Source: Neobacillus sp. SuZ13
Lineage (GTDB): Bacteria > Bacillota > Bacilli > Bacillales > Cytobacillaceae
Length of the DNA: 64,000 nucleotides
NCBI RefSeq assembly: GCF_030123365.1
Contig: NZ_CP126107.1
Location: forward strand, 2,155,501-2,219,500
Direction: 5' to 3'
In this document: positions 8,441-17,581 of the stretch, piece by piece
Layout of the letters: every line of letters begins with the position of its first letter
Position numbering within the stretch: position 1 is the stretch's first letter
Program-made: the position numbers and the translations under genes
Notes under the pieces: model-generated
What the model was told of the DNA's origin: nothing
Database searches by the model: none
What the model saw: only the letters and a program-made list of their open reading frames with translations

Positions 8441-9271
8441 TTGTCAAATTCCGTTAATCAATTAAAAAAAGATACTCAAAAAAGTACAACCCAACGACGA
8501 TTAATTAAAATAGATTCAACTCCGAGATGGGTACGAGTTAAGTTTAATGGATTAATAATAGCAGATAGTAAAGAAGTATTGGTCCTGCATGAACGGGGGC
8601 ACCTACCAGTCTATTATTTTCCTGAAAAAGATGTTACTAAAGAAGTATTGGTCACTTCAGACAAAAGGAGCCACTGCCCATTAAAAGGAGATGCCAGCTA
8701 TTGGACGATTAAAGTGGGAGATCGAACAGCAGAAAATGCTGTTTGGAGTTATCAGAATCCTATTCCTGAAAGTAAAGAGATTAAAGGCTATTTTTCGTTC
8801 TACTGGAATCAGGTGGATGCTTGGTTTGAAGAAGAAGAGGAAATATATGTTCATCCAAGAGATCCATATAAACGAGTAGATGCCCTATTGAGTTCAAGGC
8901 ATATAAAGGTAGTACTAGAAGGAAAGACCGTAGCAGAAAGCAGGAGACCCGTTATTGTATTTGAAACCGGAGTCCCAGTTCGGTATTATCTTCCAAAAGA
9001 AGACGTTGCTCAGGAAGTTCTTGAACTGTCCAATTTAAAAACAAGATGCCCGTATAAGGGAATTGCATCGTATTGGTCCGTAATAATTGATGGAAATAGT
9101 TTTGAAGATATTGTTTGGAGTTATCCTCACCCTATTCCAGAGATACCAAAAATTGCGGGACTACTTTCATTTTATAATGAAAGAGTAGAAATTTATGTGG
9201 ATGGTGAGCTGCAGAAAAAACCAGAATGGCATTATTCCGCGCTAGATTTTATTAATTCAAGTGAGATTTAA
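8441..9271 (+). CDS. Tandem DUF427 protein, copy 1
   Basis: A 276-residue protein made of two DUF427 domains (about residues 25-125 and 148-250). Each domain shows the family pattern: VRVKFNGLIIADSKE, a LPVYYFPEKDV strand, SHCPLKGDASYWT, AVWSYQNPIPE and a final FSFYWNQVDAW; the second half repeats it with TRCPYKGIASYWS. The start is TTG 8441, 8 nt after GGAGG (8428-8432). The biochemical role of DUF427 is not established to my knowledge. A close paralogue at 17582 closes the same putative ergothioneine cluster, so a job tied to that substrate or its sulfur is likely (inference). Confidence 0.8.
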   Translation: MSNSVNQLKKDTQKSTTQRRLIKIDSTPRWVRVKFNGLIIADSKEVLVLHERGHLPVYYFPEKDVTKEVLVTSDKRSHCPLKGDASYWTIKVGDRTAENAVWSYQNPIPESKEIKGYFSFYWNQVDAWFEEEEEIYVHPRDPYKRVDALLSSRHIKVVLEGKTVAESRRPVIVFETGVPVRYYLPKEDVAQEVLELSNLKTRCPYKGIASYWSVIIDGNSFEDIVWSYPHPIPEIPKIAGLLSFYNERVEIYVDGELQKKPEWHYSALDFINSSEI

Positions 9272-9330
9272 TTCAGTCCTTACTAAATAGAACTTGGTAA
9301 TAAACATCAGAAATCAATTAAAACAACATT

Positions 9331-9392
9331 GATCGACCATGCAAATGGAGGTCACATTCTCACACATGAGGATGTGGCCTTTTATATTTTTT
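9331..9392 (+). promoter_or_regulatory. Leader-RNA element 3, ahead of the ABC importer
   Basis: Hairpin with CCAT/ATGG arms (9337-9340 / 9345-9348) and GCAA loop, a GA/A internal loop and outer GATC/GGTC pairs. It is followed by a terminator (9349-9361 / 9368-9380) and a TTTTATATTTTTT tail. The different base pairs from other copies support conserved structure rather than conserved sequence. No good promoter was found directly upstream, so it may act on readthrough from the DUF427 gene. Confidence 0.6.
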
Positions 9393-9408
9393 GAGAGGAA
9401 TGAAGGAA

Positions 9409-10194
9409 GTGAGCCAAACAGCAGTAGAGTTTAAAGAGGTTAGCAAGGATTACGGTTCGGGATCTGTTCTTAATAACTTCACCCTTTCCATTCCCCAGGG
9501 GAAAATCATTACCATTATTGGTCCCTCAGGCTGTGGAAAAACCACGCTACTTAAAATGGTGAATCGGCTTATTGAGCCGGATGTGGGAACTATTATCATC
9601 GATGGTAGTGATATCAAAGGATTAGACCCGGTGCAATTAAGAAGGAACATCGGGTATGTCATCCAACAGATAGGATTATTTCCACATATGACAATAGAAG
9701 AAAACATTTCTATAGTGTCCAGGTTGAAAGGTGAAAAGAAAAAGGCATTAACAAGTCGTGTAGAAGAGTTATTGGAGGTAATTGGATTAGAACCAAAAGC
9801 TTACCGTAATCGCTATCCCCATGAGTTGAGCGGTGGACAGCAGCAGAGGATCGGTGTTGCCCGGGCGCTTTTTTCGAATCCGTCCATTATTTTGATGGAT
9901 GAACCGTTTAGTGCTCTTGACCCGATTAGCCGGATCCAACTTCAAAATGAATTAAAAAAGTTAAATAAGCACCTGAAAAAAACGATTATCTTTGTCACAC
10001 ATGATATTGACGAAGCATTAAAAATAGCGGATCAAATTATTCTTTTACATCAGGGACAGGTCGTTCAGTATGCAACACCAGCAGAGATTCTGAATCATCC
10101 GGCAAATGAGTTTGTCCGACAATTTATGGGAGAAGAAAGATACCAATCAATCGATTCAGTGGGATTAGGAAACCGCAGACGGGTTAGTAATTGA
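9409..10194 (+). CDS. OpuC/EgtV-like ABC transporter ATP-binding protein
   Basis: ATPase of a quaternary-amine type importer. Walker A is GPSGCGKT, the signature ELSGGQQQR, Walker B IILMDEP and the switch His lies in FVTHD. It is about 261 residues with no C-terminal CBS domains, unlike osmotic OpuCA/OpuBA proteins. GTG 9409 has AGAGGA 9 nt upstream; an ATG at 9400 is possible. It is the first gene of a run with permease, binding protein, monooxygenase and the urocanase/lyase set. That context suggests import of ergothioneine, itself a trimethylammonium betaine, rather than osmoprotection (inference; the EgtUV importers known elsewhere are OpuC-like). Confidence 0.88.
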   Translation: MSQTAVEFKEVSKDYGSGSVLNNFTLSIPQGKIITIIGPSGCGKTTLLKMVNRLIEPDVGTIIIDGSDIKGLDPVQLRRNIGYVIQQIGLFPHMTIEENISIVSRLKGEKKKALTSRVEELLEVIGLEPKAYRNRYPHELSGGQQQRIGVARALFSNPSIILMDEPFSALDPISRIQLQNELKKLNKHLKKTIIFVTHDIDEALKIADQIILLHQGQVVQYATPAEILNHPANEFVRQFMGEERYQSIDSVGLGNRRRVSN

Positions 10195-10213
10195 ATTAGG
10201 AGCAGGTGATGTT

Positions 10214-10864
10214 ATGAATTATTTTTGGGAAACGTTAAGAGCTGATTGGCCATTAATTCTACAAAAGACAAGTGAACACATGTATCTTTCACTGATTTCG
10301 GTCCTTATTGCCTGTGTCATTGCCATTCCTCTTGGTATTTTTTTAACCAGTCAAAAAAAGTTGGCAAACGTGATTATTACGATTATTTCCGTTATTCAGA
10401 CGATACCAAGCTTAGCCTTGTTTGGTTTTTTAATCCCATTCTTTGGAATCGGCACCACACCTGCCATTATTGCGTTAACGTTATATTCATTACTTCCAAT
10501 TCTTCAAAACACATATGTAGGAATTTTGGATGTCAATAAGGCTTTAATTGAAGCAGGAACAGGGATGGGAATGACGAAGGGGCAAATTCTAAGGATGATT
10601 CAGCTGCCTATCGCAAGAGGAGTCATTTTAGTTGGAATCCGGCTAGTTGTGGTCCAAACGATTAGCCTTGCAACGATTGCCACCTATATTGCTGCAGGAG
10701 GATTAGGGGATATCATTACACGTGGTATTTCAATGGTGAATACTGCTACGATTTTAGAAGGAGCCATACCCGTATCGATTCTGGTAATCGTCGTCAATCT
10801 ACTATTACTGGGTGCTAATTATTTTCTAACTCCGAAAGGGTTAAGGGGTCAAACAAAAATATAA
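10214..10864 (+). CDS. OpuC-like ABC transporter permease
   Basis: A 216-residue membrane permease with about five hydrophobic segments and the binding-protein-dependent EAA-type loop (EAGTGMGMTKGQILRMIQLPIA). ATG 10214 follows TAGGAGCAGGTGATGTT. Only one permease gene is present, so it would act as a homodimer. It starts 19 nt after the ATPase gene and precedes a lipoprotein binding protein, forming a complete importer. Substrate is inferred from context (ergothioneine or a related betaine). Confidence 0.87.
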   Translation: MNYFWETLRADWPLILQKTSEHMYLSLISVLIACVIAIPLGIFLTSQKKLANVIITIISVIQTIPSLALFGFLIPFFGIGTTPAIIALTLYSLLPILQNTYVGILDVNKALIEAGTGMGMTKGQILRMIQLPIARGVILVGIRLVVVQTISLATIATYIAAGGLGDIITRGISMVNTATILEGAIPVSILVIVVNLLLLGANYFLTPKGLRGQTKI

Positions 10865-10889
10865 TAATAGATTTCTAGGGGGAAAATTG

Positions 10890-11834
10890 ATGAAAACGTT
10901 TTTCAAGTTTAATAACTGGAGAAAAGCAAAAATCAACTTATTCGCAGCTATGATGGCCATATTGTTGTTTGTCATAACGGGATGCGGTGCACAAGATGAA
11001 AAGGCTTCAGGATCAAGTAAAACTGACACCATCGTAATTGCAACAAAAGGCTTTGCCGAATCAGATATTTTAGCAAATTTGGAAAAGCTTCTCATTGAGA
11101 ATGATACAGACTTGAAAACAGAAGTGAAAACATTGGATAACAAACTTCTATGGGATGCGATTAAGGCTGGAAAGGCGGATACATATGTGGAGTATACAGG
11201 GACAGCCTTACTAAATTTATTAAAAGAAGATCCAATATTTGATGCCGACCAAGTATATGAAGTGGTATCAAAGGGATTACATGAGAAACACCATTTGAAA
11301 ATTTTGGAACCGATTGGTTTTAATAACACGTATGGTTTAGCAGTAAAGAAAGAAACAGCAGATAAATTAAGCATTCATTCGATTTCAGATTTGGCAAAGG
11401 TATCAGATGAGCTTGTTTTTGGAGCCAGCCAGGAGTATCTGAACAGGCCTGATTCATGGCCTATTATTGAAAAAACCTATGGCCTTAAATACAAAGAAAT
11501 TAAAACGATTCAGGAACAGTCCTTGCAATATCAAGCCGTTAAACAAAACTTGATTGACTCTATGATTGTCTATTCAACTGACAGCAAAATATCTGAAAGT
11601 GGTTTGACGGTGTTAAAGGATGATAAAAATGTCTTTTTACCTTATTATGCAGCTCCTTTAATTAGAGAAAGTGTACTCAAAGAACACCCAGAACTAGAGA
11701 AGACGCTTAATAAATTGGCTAATAAAATTACCGACGAAGAAATGCAAAAATTAAATGGTGAAGTAGATTTAAAACAACGGCCGCCCCTTGATGTAGCAAA
11801 GGAATGGTTAAACGAACAGGGGTTAATCAAATAA
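10890..11834 (+). CDS. OpuC/EgtU-like substrate-binding lipoprotein
   Basis: A 314-residue extracellular binding lipoprotein. A positively charged N-terminus and hydrophobic helix end in the lipobox VITGC (Cys about residue 32). The mature part starts IVIATKGFAESDILANLEKLL and contains DTYVEYTGTALLNLL, both typical of the OpuAC/ProX-like quaternary-amine binding family. ATG 10890 follows a TAGGGGGAAAATTG ribosome binding site. It completes the importer whose next genes look like ergothioneine-degrading enzymes. Pocket residues cannot be assigned by eye. Confidence 0.88.
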   Translation: MKTFFKFNNWRKAKINLFAAMMAILLFVITGCGAQDEKASGSSKTDTIVIATKGFAESDILANLEKLLIENDTDLKTEVKTLDNKLLWDAIKAGKADTYVEYTGTALLNLLKEDPIFDADQVYEVVSKGLHEKHHLKILEPIGFNNTYGLAVKKETADKLSIHSISDLAKVSDELVFGASQEYLNRPDSWPIIEKTYGLKYKEIKTIQEQSLQYQAVKQNLIDSMIVYSTDSKISESGLTVLKDDKNVFLPYYAAPLIRESVLKEHPELEKTLNKLANKITDEEMQKLNGEVDLKQRPPLDVAKEWLNEQGLIK

Positions 11835-11895
11835 AATTCCAAATGGTGTCGTCAGTCCTAGTGGACCTAAAGTCATATTAAATAAGGAGAAGGTT

Positions 11896-13245
11896 ATGGA
11901 ACAAGAAAAACGTAAAATGATCCTTAGTGCTATGATGTTTTTTCCGGCTGGAGAGCAAATATCCAGCTGGAGACATCCAAAGGCTGAAGCAGAAGGATTA
12001 TTAAACTTCGACTATTACAAGAGGATTGTTCAAACCGCAGAAAGGGGTAAATTTGATCTCTTTTTCTATGCGGATGAGTTGTATGTATGGGATGACTTTG
12101 AATCGAGTGTGAAATATGCAAATAGTATTCGTCCAGAACCATTTACGCTTCTTTCAGCCCTTTCAGTTGTTACAAATCATATTGGATTAGGTGCAACGAT
12201 TTCCACCACCTACAATGAGCCGTATCATATTGCCAGAAAACTGGCGACACTTGACCACTTAAGCGGCGGTAGAACCGCATGGAATATCGTTACTTCTAGA
12301 ACCGATGAAGAAGCTCAAAACTTTGGGAAAGAGAAGCACCTTTTACACGAAAGACGATATGAACGGGCGAAAGAGTTTATCGATGTAACCGAAGGATTAT
12401 GGGATAGCTGGGAAGATGATGCTCTCCTTTTTGATAAAGAGAGCGGCCATTTTGCAAACAATAATAAGCTTCATTATTTACAGCATAAGGGGCCAGAATT
12501 TTCCGTGCGCGGTCCCTTGAATGTGGCACGTCCGCCTCAAGGTTATCCAGTTCTTATTCAAGCAGGTGCATCTGAAGCGGGAAAAGAATTAGCGGCGGCA
12601 ACGGCTGAAGTTGTATTTGCACCTAAAGGAACATTAGAGGAAGGGATGCATCTTTATCAAGACATTAAGGGAAGAATGGCGAGGTATGGCCGGTCAGATC
12701 AGCATTTGAAAATCCTGCCTGGCATTATGCCGGTAATCGGAAGAACAAAGGAAGAGGCTGAAGAAAAATTAGCAGCTATTGATAATTTAATACCATGGCA
12801 GTTAGGACTCGATTTACTTTCTCATGAAATTGGTGAGGATCTTTCTGTTTATCCGCTTGACGAGCCATTACCTTTTCTTCCTGATATTGAGAGTGCTAAC
12901 AAAAGTAAAAGCAAACTCTTGGCTGTTCGAAAATTGATGGAAAAAGAAAATGTAACGCTTCGTCAATTGTGCAAAAGGTTTAATTCACGAGGGATTGCTG
13001 GAACTCCTGAACAAATTGCGGATCAATTAGAAGAAAGGTTTGTAAACAAAGCAGCAGACGGATTTAATATTGCCTTTCCTTATTTGCCGGGTGCGCTTGA
13101 TGATTTTGTTGACTTGGTGGTTCCCGAACTGCAGCGAAGGGGATTGTTTAAAACTGAATATAGTGGCAAAACACTTCGTGAAAATCTTGGATTAGAACGC
13201 CCTAGGAATCGTTTTACCACAACCCATGTTAATGGAGAGAAATGA
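11896..13245 (+). CDS. NtaA/SnaA/DszA-family FMN-dependent monooxygenase
   Basis: A 449-residue class of luciferase-like flavin monooxygenases that use FMNH2 from a separate reductase. Family features include the N-terminal WRHPKAEAEGLLNFDYYKRI, FFYADELYVWDD, LGLGATISTTYNEPYHIARKLATLDHLSGGRTAWNIVTS and PVLIQAGASEAGKELAA. Known members oxidise chelators, sulfur heterocycles and S-(2-succino)cysteine-type compounds. Here it sits between a betaine importer and the urocanase homologue, so it may process a sulfur-containing imidazole or its breakdown product (inference). ATG 11896 follows AAGGAGAAGGTT. Confidence 0.88.
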   Translation: MEQEKRKMILSAMMFFPAGEQISSWRHPKAEAEGLLNFDYYKRIVQTAERGKFDLFFYADELYVWDDFESSVKYANSIRPEPFTLLSALSVVTNHIGLGATISTTYNEPYHIARKLATLDHLSGGRTAWNIVTSRTDEEAQNFGKEKHLLHERRYERAKEFIDVTEGLWDSWEDDALLFDKESGHFANNNKLHYLQHKGPEFSVRGPLNVARPPQGYPVLIQAGASEAGKELAAATAEVVFAPKGTLEEGMHLYQDIKGRMARYGRSDQHLKILPGIMPVIGRTKEEAEEKLAAIDNLIPWQLGLDLLSHEIGEDLSVYPLDEPLPFLPDIESANKSKSKLLAVRKLMEKENVTLRQLCKRFNSRGIAGTPEQIADQLEERFVNKAADGFNIAFPYLPGALDDFVDLVVPELQRRGLFKTEYSGKTLRENLGLERPRNRFTTTHVNGEK

Positions 13246-13255
13246 GGTGGAAAAA

Positions 13256-14917
13256 GTGACAACTATTCTAGCTAAACGTGGATCAGAGCTCCGCTGTAAG
13301 GGATGGAGACAAGAAGCTCTTTTACGAATGCTTGAGAACGTATTGGAAAATGGAGAAAACCCTAATGAATTAATCGTTTACGCTTCATTAGGAAAGGCAG
13401 CGAGAAATTGGCCTTCTTATCATGCGGTTGTTCGTATATTAAAGGAATTAGAAGATGATGAAACTCTTGTGATTCAATCTGGTAAACCGATTGGTATTTT
13501 CAAAACCCATCGCCAAGCTCCCTTGGTGGTTATGGCCAACTGTAATTTAGTAGGAAAATGGGCCACGAGTGAAAACTTCTATCATCTCCAGGAAAAAGGG
13601 TTAATTATCTGGGGCGGATTAACAGCAGCGGCTTGGCAATACATCGGTTCACAAGGTGTGATCCAAGGAACTTATGAAATCTTTCAAAGTATTGCACGGC
13701 TTCATTTCGGAGGAGATTTAAGCGGCCGATTTATCTTAACCGCAGGTTTGGGAGGAATGGGCGGTTCCCAGCCATTAGCAGGTAAAATGGCCAATGCTGC
13801 TATTCTATGTGTAGAAGTATCTGAGGAAAGAATTGATAGAAGAGTTGCTTCCGGTTATTTGGAAAGAAAAACAGAGAATTTAAATGAAGCATTAAACTGG
13901 ATTCAACAAGCTGTTGAAAATAAGGAAAGCTTGTCTGTTGGTCTGCTGGGAAATGCAGCGGATGTTTATCCGGAGCTTTTAAGAAGAAACATCATACCTG
14001 ATATTGTAACGGATCAAACGTCTGCACATGATCTTTTATATGGATACGTTCCAAGAAACTATACTCCGGAGCAATTAGCAAAAGCAAGAGAAGCACGGTC
14101 TGAAAAGCTCCAAGAAGATGCCGGAATCTCCATTGCAAAAGAAGTGAAGGCGATGCTTGGTTTTAAAGAAAAAGGGGCCATTGTTTTTGATAATGGTAAT
14201 AACATTCGAACTCAGGCAAAACAATTTGGGGTAGATAAGGCCTTTGATATTGATATTTTTACAGAAGCATTTCTGCGACCGCTTTTTGCAAGAGCGATCG
14301 GCCCTTTCCGATGGATTGCCCTTAGCGGTGTTGCTGAAGATATTCGAACGATTGATCAATATTTAATAGAAGAATTTAGTGACAACGAAATTGTAACCAA
14401 TTGGATTAGGCTGGCCAATCAGTATATTCCAGTCGAAGGTCTCCCAGCAAGAATCGGATGGCTAGGCCATGAGGATCGAACCAAACTGGCACTTGCGGTG
14501 AATCGTTTAGTAAGAGAGGGTAAATTGTCTGGTCCTATTGCGTTCTCGCGGGATCATTTGGATGCAGGTGCTATGGCCCATCCGAATATCATGACAGAAC
14601 GGATGAAGGATGGAAGTGATGCCATCTCTGACTGGCCATTACTAAATGCGATGTTGAATTGCTCATCAATGGCTGATTTGGTTGCGATTCACTCGGGAGG
14701 AGGAGGTTATACAGGTTTCATGACTAGTGCAGGGGTGACAATTGTGGCGGATGGTTCGGAGGAGACGGATATTCGAATTCAGACACTTCTGCAAAATGAT
14801 ACGGGTTTAGGCGTCTTACGTTATGCGGATGCGGGTTATGAAGAATCGTTTGATGAAATTTCCAAAAAGGGTATTAATCGAGTCAATACAAATGAGGAGG
14901 AGAATATTCATGCGTGA
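13256..14917 (+). CDS. Urocanase-family hydratase, probable (S-methyl)thiourocanate hydratase
   Basis: A 553-residue member of the urocanate hydratase family, the usual length. GSELRCKGWRQEALLRMLENVL, YASLGKAARNW, LVIQSGKPIGIFKTH, the NAD-binding LTAGLGGMGGSQP and the DQTSAHDLLYGYVP block are all present. GTG 13256 follows GAGGTGG (13244-13250), which overlaps the end of the monooxygenase gene. It ends in an 8-nt overlap with the next gene. It is not next to a canonical hutH or hutI, but to a lyase without the MIO triad and a DUF917 protein, so I infer a thiourocanate or S-methyl-thiourocanate substrate. Ordinary urocanate remains possible. Confidence 0.85.
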   Translation: MTTILAKRGSELRCKGWRQEALLRMLENVLENGENPNELIVYASLGKAARNWPSYHAVVRILKELEDDETLVIQSGKPIGIFKTHRQAPLVVMANCNLVGKWATSENFYHLQEKGLIIWGGLTAAAWQYIGSQGVIQGTYEIFQSIARLHFGGDLSGRFILTAGLGGMGGSQPLAGKMANAAILCVEVSEERIDRRVASGYLERKTENLNEALNWIQQAVENKESLSVGLLGNAADVYPELLRRNIIPDIVTDQTSAHDLLYGYVPRNYTPEQLAKAREARSEKLQEDAGISIAKEVKAMLGFKEKGAIVFDNGNNIRTQAKQFGVDKAFDIDIFTEAFLRPLFARAIGPFRWIALSGVAEDIRTIDQYLIEEFSDNEIVTNWIRLANQYIPVEGLPARIGWLGHEDRTKLALAVNRLVREGKLSGPIAFSRDHLDAGAMAHPNIMTERMKDGSDAISDWPLLNAMLNCSSMADLVAIHSGGGGYTGFMTSAGVTIVADGSEETDIRIQTLLQNDTGLGVLRYADAGYEESFDEISKKGINRVNTNEEENIHA

Positions 14918-16016
14918 ATTAACAAAAGATGATGTACTAGCAGCAGTTAAAGGAGGATCCGTATTCGCAAGCGGCGGCGGAGGTTGGGTGGATCATGGTT
15001 TAGAAATCGGAGGCGCAGCATTAGCTGTTGGAAAACCAAAGCTGGTTTCAGTGGATGAGCTCCCGGATGATGCGATTATTTTGACTTGTACTGCGATAGG
15101 GGCACCGGCAGGAAGAGATTGGCAAATGTTAGGGAAAGATTATATAAAAGCGGTCCAGCTGATTATTGAAAAATATGAAGGGAAAATTGTCGGTGTAATG
15201 ACTCCACAAAACGGGATGTCAAGTACCATAAACGGATGGCTTCCGGCTGCTGCTCTTGGCTTAGTTGTGGTAGATGCTACTGGAGATATCAGAGCACATC
15301 CTACTGGAAAAATGGGTTCTTTAGGACTTTCTTCTAATATTGAGTACGAAACCATCCAGGCCGTGGCAGGGGGAAAACCAGAGATTGGCAGCTACCTGGA
15401 ACTCATAGTAAAAGGAACGGTAGCAAGGACATCCAATATCTTGCGTACGGCCTCCGATATGGCTGGCGGATTTATTGCCGCTGCAAGACATCCCCTTCCT
15501 GCTAAGTATATAAAAGAACATGCAGCGATTGGAGGAATATCGATTGCCATTGATTTAGGCAGAGCTATTATCGAGGCAGAGCCTTTTGGACCTGCACATG
15601 TATTGGAGACCATTACTGAAAAAACTGGCGGAAGAATTATTGGCACAGGAAAGGTAAGGAAAAAAGATGTCCATTACTCAGGAGCCTTTGATATTGGTAC
15701 CATTGAGATAGAAAGTGAAGAAAATACTTACATTCTCCACGTTATGAATGAATATATGGCCGTTGAGGATCGGGGTGGTAAACGATATAGTACATTCCCT
15801 GATGTCATTACTACCTTTTCCATTGAGACAGGTCAGCCTGTCAGTGTTGGTAATATAGAAGAAGGGGCAGAAATCGCTGTATTTGCGATTGATAAAGCTA
15901 AGATTCCTCTAAGTTCTAGCGTGAAAGACCCATCAGTTTATCCAGAAGTAGAAGAAGTATTAGGTATCGAACTCTATAAATATGCCTTCGAAGAGAAGAA
16001 AGAAATCAATGTGTGA
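14910..16016 (+). CDS. DUF917 / S-methyl-thiohydantoin desulfurase-family protein
   Basis: A 368-residue protein of the DUF917 family, now associated with S-methyl-thiohydantoin desulfurase domains. The N-terminal FASGGGGWVDHGLEIG motif, ILTCTAIGAPAG, VDATGDIRAHP and a beta-rich C-terminal domain are family-like. ATG 14910 overlaps the upstream stop by 8 nt (14910-14917), and the gene overlaps the next by another 8 nt (16009-16016), so the three enzymes are translationally coupled. GAGGAGG precedes the start. Expected role: removing sulfur (H2S or methanethiol) from the thiohydantoin-propionate made by the hydratase, leaving a hydantoin. This is a pathway inference. Confidence 0.78.
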   Translation: MRELTKDDVLAAVKGGSVFASGGGGWVDHGLEIGGAALAVGKPKLVSVDELPDDAIILTCTAIGAPAGRDWQMLGKDYIKAVQLIIEKYEGKIVGVMTPQNGMSSTINGWLPAAALGLVVVDATGDIRAHPTGKMGSLGLSSNIEYETIQAVAGGKPEIGSYLELIVKGTVARTSNILRTASDMAGGFIAAARHPLPAKYIKEHAAIGGISIAIDLGRAIIEAEPFGPAHVLETITEKTGGRIIGTGKVRKKDVHYSGAFDIGTIEIESEENTYILHVMNEYMAVEDRGGKRYSTFPDVITTFSIETGQPVSVGNIEEGAEIAVFAIDKAKIPLSSSVKDPSVYPEVEEVLGIELYKYAFEEKKEINV

Positions 16017-17562
16017 TCTAACCAATGCAGTCGAGGTCATTACTTCTCAAAAGGATCAGAGCTCAGCATTGGTACTGGATGGCCATCATCTTACAATTGA
16101 GGATGTTTTTTCTGTCGTATTTGAAAATAGAAGAGTAGAAATTAAAGAAGAAGTAACACGAAAAATTCATGAATCTAGGCAATTAATCTATGAACTTGCA
16201 AGCAAGGATGTCCCGATTTATGGATTTAATCGGGGGGTAGGCTGGAACAAGGATAAAGTCATTGGGCTAGCTTCCTTTGAACAATATAATCGTAATCTGC
16301 TTCTCTCTCATTCTGCTGGTGTAAAACCAATGGCAGAAAAGGCAGAAATCCGCGCGATTATGCTTGCGAGGCTGAACAGTTTGCTGTTAGGCTGCACGGG
16401 TGTTCAACCTGAGATTGTCGAGAGATATGTAGATTTTCTCAACTTAGGTATCCATCCGGTGCTGCCCTTAAAAGGGTCGGTAGGTGCTGCAGATATTTCG
16501 ACTATTTCCCATATCGGACTCGCCATGATTGGTGAAGGGGAGGTAGAAGTGGAAAAGGTGCGTTTGCCTGCAGACAAAGCCCTAAAAAATGCAGGGTTAT
16601 CACCGCTTAAACTTGGACCAAAGGATGGCCTTGCCATTGTAAGTTCCAATGCGTTATCTGCTGGGACAGGAGCAATCGCATTATTGGATTTTAAGAGAGT
16701 CCTAGAATTGGCTGATATGGTTTATGCGCTATCGTTAGAGGCCATTCGAGGGAATATTAGCCCGCTTGATGAGGCGGTACATCGAGTACGTCCCTTTCCG
16801 GGACAATTAGAGAGTTTAACAAATATCAGAAAGATTCTTGAAGGCAGTGACTTGTGGACCAGCTATAATAAAGAATCGCTGCAAGACCCGCTTAGTTTTC
16901 GAGATGCTTGCCAAATTCATGGTGCGGCTCGGGATGCTTACCATTATTGTAAAGAGCAGCTGGAGCTACATATAAATAGTTCCGATGACAATCCATGTGT
17001 GCTCGTCGAGGAAAAGCGAATCGTTTCTTGTGCGAATTTTGATCCTCTCTCGTGGGTTCTTGGTTTTGAAATGGCAGGAAATGCTTTACACCATATTTCA
17101 AAAAGTTCTTGTTACCGGACGATTAAATTAGGAAATCCTTCATTTACTTGTCTGTCACGCTTCTTAACACCCAATGAACAGGAGTCGAACGGATTCTGTA
17201 CATTGCAGAAAACGATTACGGCCTTGGATGCTGAGATTCGTCATTTATCAAATCCCGCTTCAGCCGATTACTTTTCACTTGCAGGGGATATTGAGGATCA
17301 TGGAACTAACGCGCCATTTGTTGTCTCAAAAACAAGGGAGATATTGGATAAACTTTTTTATATCTTGGGCATTGAAGCTATTCATGCTGCTCAAGCTGTC
17401 GATCTTCGCGGTTCTATTCAGTTAGGAAAAGGCACAAAAGCAGCTTATCAAGCGATTCGTGCAGTGGTTCCATTTTATTCAGAGGACCGTAATTTAACAG
17501 TTGATATTGAGAAAATTTATTCGCTCTTTAAAAATGGGAAATTCATGGAAACAATAAAATGA
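16009..17562 (+). CDS. Histidine ammonia-lyase homologue lacking the MIO triad, probable ergothionase
   Basis: A 517-residue HAL/PAL-family protein. HAL enzymes cyclise Ala-Ser-Gly in GSVGASGDL to the MIO electrophile. Here the loop reads GSVGAADIST (G159 A160 A161 D162) with one residue fewer and no Ser, so MIO cannot form. The Tyr loop reads YGFNRGVGWNKD instead of the HAL-type NTGFG. Loss of MIO is known in ergothionase, where trimethylamine is already a good leaving group. With the neighbouring hydratase and desulfurase-family genes, I infer cleavage of (S-methyl)ergothioneine to thiourocanate and trimethylamine. ATG 16009 overlaps the previous gene by 8 nt. Confidence 0.82.
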   Translation: MCDLTNAVEVITSQKDQSSALVLDGHHLTIEDVFSVVFENRRVEIKEEVTRKIHESRQLIYELASKDVPIYGFNRGVGWNKDKVIGLASFEQYNRNLLLSHSAGVKPMAEKAEIRAIMLARLNSLLLGCTGVQPEIVERYVDFLNLGIHPVLPLKGSVGAADISTISHIGLAMIGEGEVEVEKVRLPADKALKNAGLSPLKLGPKDGLAIVSSNALSAGTGAIALLDFKRVLELADMVYALSLEAIRGNISPLDEAVHRVRPFPGQLESLTNIRKILEGSDLWTSYNKESLQDPLSFRDACQIHGAARDAYHYCKEQLELHINSSDDNPCVLVEEKRIVSCANFDPLSWVLGFEMAGNALHHISKSSCYRTIKLGNPSFTCLSRFLTPNEQESNGFCTLQKTITALDAEIRHLSNPASADYFSLAGDIEDHGTNAPFVVSKTREILDKLFYILGIEAIHAAQAVDLRGSIQLGKGTKAAYQAIRAVVPFYSEDRNLTVDIEKIYSLFKNGKFMETIK

Positions 17563-17581
17563 AATCATAGGAGTGAGGTTA

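Noticed and set aside
13256..17562. Reading the urocanase and HAL homologues as a normal histidine-utilisation (hut) operon
   Set aside because: The lyase lacks the MIO Ser, hutI and hutG are absent, a DUF917 protein is coupled between them, and importer and regulatory elements point to a sulfur-containing betaine.
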